Source: Tridacna crocea
Taxonomy: Eukaryota > Mollusca > Bivalvia > Cardiida > Cardiidae
DNA length: 64,000 nt
Assembly: GCA_943736015.1 (NCBI GenBank)
Contig: OX031058.1
Coordinates: 15,153,001 to 15,217,000, forward strand
Direction: 5' to 3'
A model generated the notes under the pieces. The model was given only the letters and a program-made list of their open reading frames with translations, made no database searches and was not told where the DNA came from. Shown piece after piece: positions 22,501 to 35,700 of this stretch. Made by a program: the position numbers and the translations under genes. Numbering within the stretch: the first letter of the stretch is position 1; the number at the start of each line of letters is the position of its first letter.

Positions 22501-25500
22501 GACTGATTACTCTTACTCTTAGCCATCTAAAAGATAGGGGTAAGGTTTCTTTTCCCGTTAGCTCTTTACCACACATTCCAGTAATATGAAGTAGATTTAA
22601 TTTCTCATTGCATGGCGTCAGATGTTTTGTCCAATGTGAAATTTCTAACAGTTCGGGTTCAGTCCAAAATGAATACAGTATGTACAGTAAAAACATAAAT
22701 ATGTAACAAACAGAAACAACTTTAAAAAAAAATTCCTCCGACTGACCCAGAACAATCAGACCTAAGAAATACATAGCAACCGCACAGTTGAAGATGAATG
22801 GTATTATCTGTTACAATGCTTGCTTAGATAAATTATCTGGGCCATCCCTTTCAGAAGGACCGAAATAGGACCTACGGTCTAGTTATCACAATAGCCTTTT
22901 CGAGCTCTCAACTCTATAAATTACAACACCGTCTCAGAATAGTTCACATTGAAAGCATACAATTATAACTGATTAACAGTCGTTTATATACGCAAGAATT
23001 TTATATATGAAAGGATAGAAAACATAGTGGGAAAAGGAGAAAATGCTGGTCACCAGCATTTTCTCCTTTTCCCACAATGTTTTCAAAAGCTTTCTTCCTC
23101 AGGGTCGTAAAATAATGTGGTCGTTTGGAAAGGAATAAACATCTTACTTATGAAATAGTTTTTATCCTTCAGCAATTGTCAGTGGTGACATTATCTCGCT
23201 GTTTATTGTTTGTTCAGTGATTTTATCTTTCGGATAGTTGTTATCGGATTTTAGGTCTTTGTCATATAATTTGTATTCCTTTTATGGGAGTAGAAATCTT
23301 CCTTCTGGGTACTTAGTTTACCATTTTACCCCAATTTTGAATCTCAACATGGTGACCTTTAGACCCCTGAAAGGATGGGTTTCTTGTAAAAAATGCAAAA
23401 TATGTATTTGAGAAAAATGTAGGCTACATATATGGAAACCACGATAAAGTATAGAGATTTTGAAAATAGTTGAAACCAATCAATTTCGATGGCAGCTGTA
23501 AGAATTTATATATACAAATGACCGAAGGGGGTTGTTGTAAATAATTAGGCCTATTCGAACGATAAGCCGATCGGTGACAAGATTGAAAAGACAAGAAAAT
23601 AGACTATTACCCAATCTATAGATAGTTCGATAAACAAAGTTTACCATTTAAGCACAAACTAAATGAACAAGACCTGAAATATCTTACCAATTACATTTTC
23701 CTGAAAAAATTGGCGATAAATACCTATTGTACTGGACAGTGTAGACCAAAGATCAGATTGTACAGTCTGTACAATCTGATCTTGGATCTACACAGTCCGC
23801 TACTGTAAGATGGGTTATGACAGGCGCGTGAAGGGTTAAGACATTGTTTTGCTGTTGTTCGCCTATACAAATTGCGTATCTCTAAGCATATTTAATACCT
23901 TAAGTGCCTATAGTGACACAATGCCTTCGAGCGGCCGAACAAAAACAACAACAAAAAGAATGTTGCAATGGAACAGGAATTTACACGATCTTATAAGCTT
24001 ACAGGTTCAATTCGGAGATTGAAAGGAAGAAATAAAGCTCTAGTACCTCGTTGGCGCCTTTGTCTTGAAAACTTAACGACAACAGAAGAAATTGCATCAA
24101 ATGAACTATTCGATAGGGTATCGTATATACAAATAGACGTGTATATATGGCTTACAACATGTAAAAAAGGTCATCCAGACATTTGCGTAAAGTGTCGTCT
24201 CGGATCAGCCTGCGAAGTCCGCACAGGCTAATCTGAAACGACACTTTCCGTTTTTATGTAATTTTCTGTTTTGCGCAGGTTTACTGTAGCATGAAATCTA
24301 ATGTAGTCGTAAAGTGCCGTCTCGGATTAGCCTGCGCGGACTGCGCAGGCTGATCCGAGACGACACTTTACGCAAATGTCCGACTGTCCCTTTTCACGTA
24401 ATGCAAGCCATATGATCTCTGTTTCGATGCAACAAAATTTGAAAAAGTCAGCCTAACCACTCAGTCAAAAATCCCCAGGTAGAATGACATGATAGAATGC
24501 ATAACAGATACGCATTTCAGCCCATTTTGTCAGAAACCCAGTTTCTTTTTTCTTAACACAAGCTTGGAAAAATAAATTGTGAAATGGTCATCAAAGGAAA
24601 GCGGCCTCTGCTTTGTTACTCGTTATTTATTTGATTTGTTAGTGGGGGCCAGCGAAAATAGAACTGCGGTCTACAATTTTAATACCCGTTTAATTCCACA
24701 AAGAGTACTATATTTCTCACCCTGTCCTTCATGACTATTTTAGGTTTGACCTAAACTATTCAATGCAAAGAAAATCGTTGTGGATAAATGAAAATATAGT
24801 TTTGTTCAGGGAAGTTCTACGATCAAAACACTTTCAAGATCAAACTCAGTTTTATTCTCCCAGTTTTTCTAAATTTGTAAGTAACACAATTTCTGATTGG
24901 CTAAACCGAATGGTTTAGCCAATCAGAAGTTATGTTACTTACAAATATAGAAAAATCTGGAGAATAAGACAAAGAATGTTCTTGAGAATGGTTGGTGATT
25001 ACGTGCCCTGGTTGCTTTTCCATAAACAAAGTCGCATTAATTTTCTATTCACCAGTAATGAAGGAATAAATCCTGTTGCAGTGACTATCCGCGATTCTTG
25101 GTCAGATTTCTTTTTGTCTTTATGATTAAGATTTAGGATTTCAATCTCGGTCATCAGAAACACCTAGATAAAAGTCTGGAGCTGTACCATTTGGTTCAGG
25201 TCTGTATGGTGTTTATATGGTCTTTTTTTTTCAACTTTGTTTCGGTGACAGTCAATACACCTATCCATGCTTTCCTGGAGTTTCTTTTACTAGGCCTTCC
25301 CACAATCATCAAGTCATCAGAGTTAATCTTTTACCAGACATTTCAGCCTTGTCTAAAATGAAAGCATTTGCAGACGACAATTTCAGTGAGGCTCAAAAGG
25401 TGCAACTTTAATTTCATCAAGTAAAAACGTTGTGGGAAAAGGAGAAAATGCTGGTTACCAGCAGCATTTTCTCCTTTTCTCACAATGTTTTCAAAAGGCT

Positions 25501-28500
25501 TCATTCTCAGGGGCGTTAAAAGTAGTCACTGTGTGGTTAAGAGTTAGAAATTATCTATGCTTGGGTCAAGCGACCCCATGGTCTCTATTGCTGAACGCTA
25601 CCGACTGTGGAACCGAACTCTGGAACAGCCCATGGTGAAACCCGAAATAATGCAATTTGCACGATGTATCCAACGGAAGGGAAAAAGAAAGACCTAACCA
25701 TGTCGATGTGGGATCAAAGTGCACGTTTTGTGCAGATTAAATGAAGGAAATGTAGACTTAATCCATGCACAATCATATCAGACCAAGATATAATTGATCG
25801 GTTTAATCCCCGGATTAAGGCCTCTACCGTTTGGTCTTTAGCTACTTTGACCGTAATAAAAGGTAATTCAGGAATAATTCGTTCACTTCAGCTGTTAAAT
25901 TATTAATCCTCTGTTGTTAAGACATGATTCAATGGGCTACTGCGGACAATGTAGATCAAAATCAGACTGTACAGAACGTGCAATCTGAACCTAAATTTAC
26001 ATTGTCCGGCATTTTGTTACATATTCCGGTAAAAAGTTCCTTGAAACTGCAATAACTGCAAATATTTTCCGCTGTTTTTTTTTCTCTTGATTGGATCGGT
26101 CCATTTCGGCCCTATCGCTGCTAAGCGCGACTCGCTGACCTTTTGCGGACAGTGTAGATCAAGATCAGACTGCACAGAACGTGCAGTCTGATCTTGGATC
26201 TACCCTGTCCGATAAGGGGATGTTGTTATCAAAACAATATAGTCTTTGAAATAACATTATTTGTCTTTTTACTGTCGTCTTGAAACTTTTGTATCACGTA
26301 TTTAGCAGGATAAGGCTTAAAGCTTGTTCGCTCAATGGATTAACCCTTTACCCCATAAGGCATTTCTATGGTATCTCTAATTGACCCAAACTAACAGCAA
26401 GGATGAAGCCGTTTCTTATGTGTATATGACACCTTTTGATAGCATAGAAAACATTGTGACAAAAGGTGAAATTGCTCGTCACGAGCAATTTCACCTTTTG
26501 CCAAAATGTTTGCCAAAGGCTCCTACAAGCAATGCGTAGAAATGAGTATCTATGGAGTAAAGGGTTAAGATAACTTCTCAAATGTCAAAAAGTTTACTGT
26601 ACAATCTCTCAAAGAGCTCTTATGATATGAGTGGATTCAAGAAGTGTAAGTTCTGACAGGCAATGGAAGATTTTGGCCGATGTTTGTGAATATTGAATAA
26701 ATGCCACTTTCATCATTTCGTTCATAAATCTCTCTCTCTCTCTCTCTCTCTCTCATTCATATAAATGAATGTACACCCCTTGGAATATTTAACCGATATC
26801 TGAAAAAGTACAGAAATCTCAAACACGTTATTCAATACGAAATCATTCTACGGTCCAGTTATACTTTCATTTTGAAAACAATTGTTGCAATACAGTAAGT
26901 GTCACTCAAACCATTAGAGACAACTGGCCTATTTGGAGAACCTCCAGTTATCTGACAGATCTGTTATATTTTCTTTCTTTTGTGTCGATAACCTGATTGA
27001 TTGAATGTGCTTTACGCCGGTTTCAGTATAATGTAAGACATATTACGGCGACAGCTCATTCATGTATGAAAGTCCATGACTTTACGCCCCTAGACTTAGA
27101 TTCTGACAAGTACTTCCAAAGGATATTTCCGTACGTTCTATAAAGTCTGATCTTTGACAGTGATGTTCGTAGAAGCACAAAGTTGAGTTACCTTTCAATC
27201 GAACAGGGTCAGCAACCATTCTTCAGAACATTCATGGCCTTATTCTCACCAGAGATTCTATATGTTATGTATGACTCCTGTTCTCACAACTGTTCTGAAT
27301 TTGAAAGAAAAACAAGCTCTGATTGGCTAAACCAAAATGGTTTAGCCAATCAGAGCTTGTGTTACCTTCTCATTCCAGAATTGGACTAAGAATGTTCGTA
27401 AGAATGGTGTCCAGGTGTACCGAATGCATAGAAATTTAAAAAAAAAATACACCAATCTTTGACAGATATTGAACGCATCGGCATGCTATTAAGAAACCAC
27501 GAAAACAACCACAAAAAAAGCCTGAAGGCTATATTTCACCCTAATGTATGACAGAAAGTGTCAAAATTAATCGGTTAGCTATCAACACTATATATCTTAG
27601 CCATTTACACCATTCTTAAAGTGCTTCGTTTTATTTACTTATAACGTATGAAATACACAAAAGAATAAAATTCAACCATAATACCACTAATGTGTAATGT
27701 CTGAGGTCAGATAAAAGTAACTCTAGACAAATTGTGAAACTGCTCAATACAATTTAGCAATTCCTTCATTTATCACATTGTTTTCCTTGGCAGACTGTTC
27801 GCGTGAGAGCTCCTTATCGTGCAGGGTTACAATGTATCGAAGTAACAATGACTGCATTGAATGCAAAACACTTAAAATGTCAGTTCTCTGTTTAACCCTT
27901 TACGCCATAAATACTCATTTCTACGCATTGCTTGTAGGAGCCTTTGGAAAACATTGTGGCAAAAGGTGAAATTGCTCGTGACGAGCAATTTCACCTTTTG
28001 TCACAATGTTTTCTATGCTATCAAAAGGGTGTCATATACACATAAGCAATGGCTTCATCCTTGCTGTTATTTAGGTTTAATTAGAGATACCATACAAATG
28101 CCTTATGGGGTAAAGGGTTAAGTAAACGCATGTAACCCTTTATCCTGTGTTTTATCGACCCTGAAGAAGAGGTCCCTGAAGAAGAGGTCCCTAAAAACAT
28201 TGTAGGAAAAGGACAGAATGCTGGTAACTGGCATTTACTCTATTCCTACAATGTTATCTACACTCTCAAACATAATTTGCAACATTTGGTAGAAATATCA
28301 TGTCGTCTGCAGATGCTTCTAATTTGAACAGTTGAAATATCTCATTGCTACGTGAATTTATTGCATATCTTTTCGTACTTGAGGACATAAGACTCTAGCT
28401 TTCACGGACAGCGCAGATCCGATGTCGGATTGCACAGAAAGTGCGGTTCGATCATTGAATTAATATCATCCGCCTCCTGCTTCTATAAACATAGTCTAAA

Positions 28501-29656
28501 AGTATATCTCCGGTACTCTTCTAAACCCGGATAAACTCATTAAATCTATCAGCTAGGCGGAAGTGTTCTGGTATTGTGATATTGGCTAGACATACACAGT
28601 ACAGATACGAATATAAGACATACTCTGTCAACAGGGAACTTAATGCATATCCGTGAGGAATTATTCCAAGCCAAGTTACCACATAATCCTTGAAATCCAC
28701 TTTGTTTTAAAGCCAACTGAATTATGAAGTAGATAGGTCCTTTGACATACAGAAAATTGACAGGTAGCGGAAAGTATAGGCTCAGGTCAGCCTGCGCCAA
28801 CTGTACAAACTAAGCTTGGTCGATACTTTTCGTTGATGGATAACCCTCCCCCCCTCACCTTTTCAAAGAGCATGGCCACGTTATTCACCTAGAGAACCTT
28901 ATATGATCACACTAGCTGAACTGGATTGCCTTTTTTTTTCTTTAAATAGTGATCCTGCTAAATAACTAAAATGAAATTTTCATTTCGATAGTTAAAAACC
29001 CAATTATTGCCATTTCGAAATTATTTTTAGAGGAAAAATAACGTTATCTCCTTATCGGACAGTGTAGATCAAAGATCAGACTGCACGTTCTGTGCAGTCT
29101 GATCTTGATCTACACTGTCCGCAAAAGGTCAGCGAGTCGCGCTTAGCAGCCAAAGGGTTAATAAGGAATCTTTCTAAAGAGTTGGTAAAGGAAGGAATTG
29201 TGTAATAAAACACCGGCATGGTCATACATTATAATCATAGCGTTCAGCAGATTTTATGGATTCCAGAAAATACTCGTAAGTTCAGAATCTGAATAGCTGT
29301 AGGAACTTTTGTCTTGTCCCACGGGAAATCACATTAAGACCAACGTGGGAGAACCTGGATATTGTCATTATTGGGACCTGGGTAATTTCATTATCTATAT
29401 GGACATGCTGAACTGCTGATAGACATGCGAAAAATGTGACAATAATACCCTATAAAATATGATGTTCAATGCTTCAGGGAGATTTTTTATATTGACACGA
29501 ATGTGTAATGGTAACTGAGTAGAGTCTATGAATTCCTCAAAGAAAACATTACCCTACGCCTCTGTCTTTCTTTCTGTGTAAATGAAAGTCTCCATCTCAC
29601 TCTGTCTCTCTCTCCTGCACTGTCTATCTGTATCTTTTACTATATCTTCCACTACG

Positions 29657-29692
<36 letters not shown>

Positions 29693-29749
29693 AACTTTCT
29701 GTATGAGTGTAGGATTGTAGGTAAGTCCCCTCTCTCATTCTCTCTCTCC

Positions 29750-29780
<31 letters not shown>

Positions 29781-32700
29781 AGCATCATCCCTGCAGTCTC
29801 GTTTTCTTTTTTGGCACTCGTTGTTTGGCCCTCTTCGTTCACATTTATTTAACGTAACTATAAAGTTTTACTTTTTAGACTGTCCACTTCTACTAGAAAA
29901 ACAATCCAGAAAGAGACTTCTGCACTGACCCTCTGTACTCATCGACGAGGTCCCCTTATAGATTACACACATATGGAGAATTTCATATCATTAATTATCA
30001 TATTTTTCGTGCTTTAGACAGGATAGGACAAAATGGGAACGGCCATAATCGCAGATAAAACCCGGGAAAAAAGTCCTCGTGTTAAAGGAACAAAACAACA
30101 TGGTTAAGTACATGTTTCTCAATGTAATCGGATACCGACCAAATTATGTAAACCCATTCCTCAAATAATCCCGATATTTAACCGATGACAGAGGATAAAC
30201 ATTTGGAAATATTGTAAGAAAAGGAGAAAATGCTGGTAACCAGCATTTTCTCCTTTTCTCACAATTTTTCTACCCTTTCAAAGAAAAGAAATATACCAGT
30301 TGAGTCATTTTTCTTTTCGCTTGCCAAAGCTTTCAATTCAGCCAAGTCTAAAAATGTGTTACAAGTTTGGTTAACTCTTTACCACAGAAGAAAAATGTAT
30401 TCTTTTCCAAATCCAAATCAACTGTTAACGATAATTTGACAGGGGCTTAAATGACGACAGTTGTCTTGCATAGGGTATAAAACATTGCTTGAAACGGAAA
30501 GATGCTGGTTATCAGAACTTTCTCCATTTACCACAGTGTTTTGAATGATGGTTTCACTCGAGAGACACTCTCAGTGCATAGTATACAGCTGGAACCTTAA
30601 TAATTTTCTAACGTTACCACTCTTTTTTCATGATGTCTTCTACAAAACAGTGATAAAAATGTGTCAAATAATGTGCCAATGAGACAGGAAGGGCCGACCA
30701 TGTCATAGAGAAATCGGGCTGAACAAAGGACATTTTGTCGGGTCATTTATCCCATATTTTAAATTACTATCTATATCCATAACAGAGGACAAACAGGGAT
30801 TGTCCGTGACACCTTAAAAGACAAAAAAATCACAACTGGTCGTTTACGTCAATTCTGATCCTTTACACTAACGAGTATGAGGAAGAAGGTATATAAAAGC
30901 TTTGTGGGAAACAACAATGCTTTCTACCCTTTTCAAGACAACTCCCATCTAATGCATCTAAAGAGCCATATTTAATGAATTATGTCGAGCAAACTTTTTC
31001 CATTGGAATAAGTCTAACATTTTGTTTTCTGGATCATAACTATCTAAACTGTGAACAAAAAGTTCCTGTCAAAAGTAGAAGCCCCAAAACATTGCAATTT
31101 TGAACGGTCCTTTTGCCAGCTAAAATTTCACTACAAAATTAAAAGCCCAAAACATTGCGATTTTTTAACGATTCTTTTGCCAGCTAAAATTTCACTACAA
31201 TCGCACAGTGTAGATCCACGACCAACCTATAGATTCTGTGCAGTCTGATTTAGATCCAAACTGTACGCAAAAGTGGATCCAGTTGCTCCTAGAGGCCTAA
31301 CAGTTAATATAGTAACATTACAATACCCTAGAAAAGGGTGTGTTCAAGGATGTTTGGACTGAAACAATCCCATATGAAAGATATAGCGGGTTAGAGCGTC
31401 CATTCATGAAATTTGATATATACAACATTTACGTATAAAAATATCACCTTGAAGAGAAAAATGAGCTTATTTAACATTTAAGGTATGAAAGTACATTTAA
31501 GTATGAATAACAGACTGAAATGATATTATGTACTTATTGAATATCAAACATATCCGGGAACGTACAATCGATATTAACGAAAGGAAAAAGATTGGTTTTA
31601 CTTAAACGTTTTTAACCCACCCTCGCACGAAACAATGACAGTGCATATCTTTGCCAAACCAAACAATTTTATAATTTTCCAAATTAAAGATATTTGCTGA
31701 CGATAAAAATGTGACTGGAAATAAACTGACAGCATTTTCTTCTTTTCCTGTAATGATATCAAAAACCTCTTCGTGAAAGTTGTTAAAATTCGGAATTATA
31801 TCGCAGAGAGATATGTTAAAAAGGTATGAAAAATGGACGGGGGAAAGTACTTTACTCTAACTGATTTACACGGAGTTTTGAAGATGAAGTTTGTCCACAT
31901 TGCAAACAATCCTAAAACAATGTGACCTATCTGCCCAATGAAAAGAGTGGTCCCACATAAAAAGGAATTTATACACATACATTATGATTTTGACGTTTCA
32001 ACAAGGTTTGGCTGCATGATAATATTTCATGTGAACCATAGTATGTTTGATTGTATCAAAAAATCTCAATTATTATAATTATTCCTCAGTAAGAAGCTGT
32101 TCTGCAATGTATCTTGTTTGAAATGGGAAAGGAGATCGTCAGCCCACGTCTGTGTGTCTGTCTACTCGATAACAAAGATTATATTACAACAGAATATCAT
32201 CACTATCACAGATATAGTTGAAATCATAAAAGGAAAACCGCATCAGGCCATTCACATTTATCAAGCCTGTTACACATGGTGATATCACTATCAACGTTAT
32301 CACGTGATCGTGTCCTCGGTGACTTCAGTCCTTTGATAAACACTGCGCCCTTTTCTAAGCCTTGCGCCTAAAGCATTGGCAAACAAACAATAAGGTTATA
32401 CCCTGCCGCTTCACTGTTTGTTTGAAACACCTACAAGTAAGCACTTGAAAGTGACACCAAAGCATTACAATGCATGGTGAAAATGATCTAAAGGACCTAG
32501 TCCTTCGTAGGGTTAGCAGAATCCGCATGCAACCATTCTTAATTAATTTTTTGCAAAAACATTGACGCAGACAACGAATTGACCTGTGACAAGCCCGTCA
32601 TTCATTTTCCTTCAGTATTTTGCATATCTTATGTTCTAAACCCAATTTTGTTGGTTACTGTGATTTTTTTTTTTGTTTTCAAGAGAGGCGTGCATGAATA

Positions 32701-35700
32701 CAGAACACCAATGTCTTCTTTCTTCTCTTTATCCTTTACCACTAAATATCAAATATTGACAGGAAGCCTTTTGAAAATGTCTGAAAGGGATGAAATGCTA
32801 TTAACCAACATTTTCTCATTGTCCTATAATGTTTGTTTGTTTCCAAGTCAGAAATCTTCTTCAGGACTAGATTCGATTTGTCGTCTGCAAAATGCTTTCA
32901 ATTTGGTTGAATCCAAAATTTTGTTGTTCGATATATGGTTAATTACGCACAACCAACATTTAACTGACCGGTAGTACCGTGGTGTATAATCGTCTTTTAT
33001 AAAATTCAAAGCGTGCTTTTATGACTTCTAAATTTCAAAGTAACACAAGTTTCAATTGGCTAAATCACTTTCTATATTTAATATCAGACCCAGAATGCAA
33101 CTTAGATTGGTAAGTGAAGATGGTCCCAGATATACATGTAAGCGGCATATTTCAAAACAATAAAAACGTCGATTTTCATCAATTTTAACTTGTCTGAAAT
33201 CAACGGCTGTTTAAATATTATTCTTTTCTGTAAGGACACGTTTAACGAATTTGACAACATAATTGTTTATTTGGACCAGCAGCGCAGAGATCAAACAATC
33301 CGTCAGATACGTTTGTCACCTCTCATTAATCAAACCTTGTTATCAGATTGTTTAACTCGACCAAACAACAAATTCTAGGCTCTTACAATTTGAAAGTATT
33401 CTGCAGACGACATTTTCGAAAAAGGTATAAATGAACAGAATTTCTTTGACAGGGTAGAAAGCATTGTGGGAAAAGGAGAAAATGCTGGTTACCAGCATTT
33501 TCTCCTTTTCCCACAAGGTTTTCAAAAGGCCTCTCCTTAAAACGAGACCGTGTGTTGAAGGGTTATATATGTCTGTGATCATGTTTTCTTAACCCTGTAG
33601 GGCAAAATAAATGAAATTCTTTCTAAGTCGGAACTTAACATGCCCATAGTGCTATATCCCTGTTGTTTTTTAATTAGAATATCTAGCCAAGACGTCAACG
33701 TTCTGTGCAATCCAGTCTTGAGGTAAACTTCCTGCAACACCCATGAAATCCAGGTCTAGTGTTACAATCTCACGATTTCTTGTATTTGTCTTGCAGATGA
33801 CAACCGTAAAAAACGTGGCAAACTTTATAGGAGAGTTTCCTCTCTTGGCGAGCTTCTCTCCAGTCACAATGCCCTAAGATACCCTCCCACTCCAAAGTGA
33901 TCGAGCTGACTCGGATTATTCAACACTGCAAGGGTGTATTAAGTAATTTCTGCAATCTCTTTTAAAGGTACTGGTATTGCGGAAAAATCGACAAGACTAT
34001 ACTTTTACTGACTACAACAAACTTAGATAATTTTTGGTGTTTGGGCCAAAGAGGGAACTTGCCTATGAATTACGCCTTTAGAGGTAGTACTAGTATATGC
34101 AGCCTATGTAAAACTGTAACGTACAAGGACTTGGGCCCGTATTCACCATTCATTCTTCAGAACGTTCTTTGTCTTATTCTTCAGAATGTTCTACATTTGT
34201 GAGTAATACAACTCCTGATTGGCTAAACCTTTGTAGAAACCGTTGGAGAATAAGACCAAGAATATTCTAAGAATAGTTGGTGAATACAGGCCCTGGTCAG
34301 CAATCCAAGCACTAACCTAACGCATGTTGCTTAACGTCCACGGAAAGAAATACACCAAACCGCATCGCTGTAAAAGCTAACTCAAGAGCAAGGCAGCCTT
34401 CAAGTGCTTATTTATCTACAACCTCTCTATCTGACACAACAATTTGTAAACTAGCAAGAGCTCGTTTTCACTCACTGTTTCCATGGGTGCCAAGTACATG
34501 TATTTTAAATAGAATTTGGCATGCAACCATCGATCTTCCTTTTTGTAAAGTTGTTTATTTCTCTGTAACTATACTGTACGTGACGTGTTGTAGGGAAGAT
34601 GGTCTGACGTAAGCTCAACCGACCGTTAAATTCTGTTTAATGTATTTGCCTCGTTGAGCGCATTCCTTCGTTAATAAAAAGGTAACTTAACCCATTGGCT
34701 GCAAAAAAAGCACGACTGACCTTCTGCGAACAGTGTAGATTCAGATCGGACAGCACATTTCGGTGAGTGGGTAGTCTACGAGAGGAAAACAGTGTTATTT
34801 TAAAAATTGCCTGTATGTGGAAATAGAAAGACTATTAGGAAAAGGGTGTGGGGTATTCTAAAAAGTATGTGATGATGATCTCTAATCTTATCTCATAACA
34901 TTTTACCACATGATACCCCTTTTTTCACGATCTAAAAGATAATGGCTAAAGAAAACATTGTCAGAAAAGGAGAAAATGCCGATAACGATTATTTTCGAAA
35001 GCCTTTTCCAATATTGTTTCCATTTGAAAGACAATGCCTTCATTTTAAACCCCAATTAAGCTGGTAATGGATGCCAAGGTTACCTCAATACGGACTGGTC
35101 TAAAACCTTTCCATTATGTTAAGGAGGCAGTCAGCGGGCGTTTCATTGAGAAAACTTACTTCAGGTCCATCCAACCATACAAACATCAAAACTTTGAATG
35201 ATTTATATTTTCATATTTATATTTTTTATCCCATTTACCCACAATTCTAAGTGTTAACAGCTTTGACAGAGAAAACTTTTGGAAACAATTCGGGATAAGG
35301 AGAAAATGCTGGTTACCAGCATTTTCTCCTTATCCCAAATTGTTTTCAGCTCTTTGAGATACGAATACGACTATTGGAGCCAAAATTATTTCGTCGTTTA
35401 CCAATGATTTGGATCTGGACGAGCCCAAAAAGTCGTAATTTTGCTTGTAAAGGGTTAAGGAAACTGGATATTCGTTGATTTCATAACTGATGTTTCTCCA
35501 AAGGTCTCCATTATTTATTAACCTTACTGAGAGAGGTTCAAATAAGTGTGTGGAGCATAAGAGTCCGTGTGTGTACCGATGTTGTCTTCAAAGGTCTCCA
35601 TTAGTTATCAACCTTACTGAGAGAGGTTCAAATAAGTGTGTGGGGCATGAGAGTCGGTGTGTGTGCCGATTACGACCATTTCTTTCAGAGCCCCACCATG

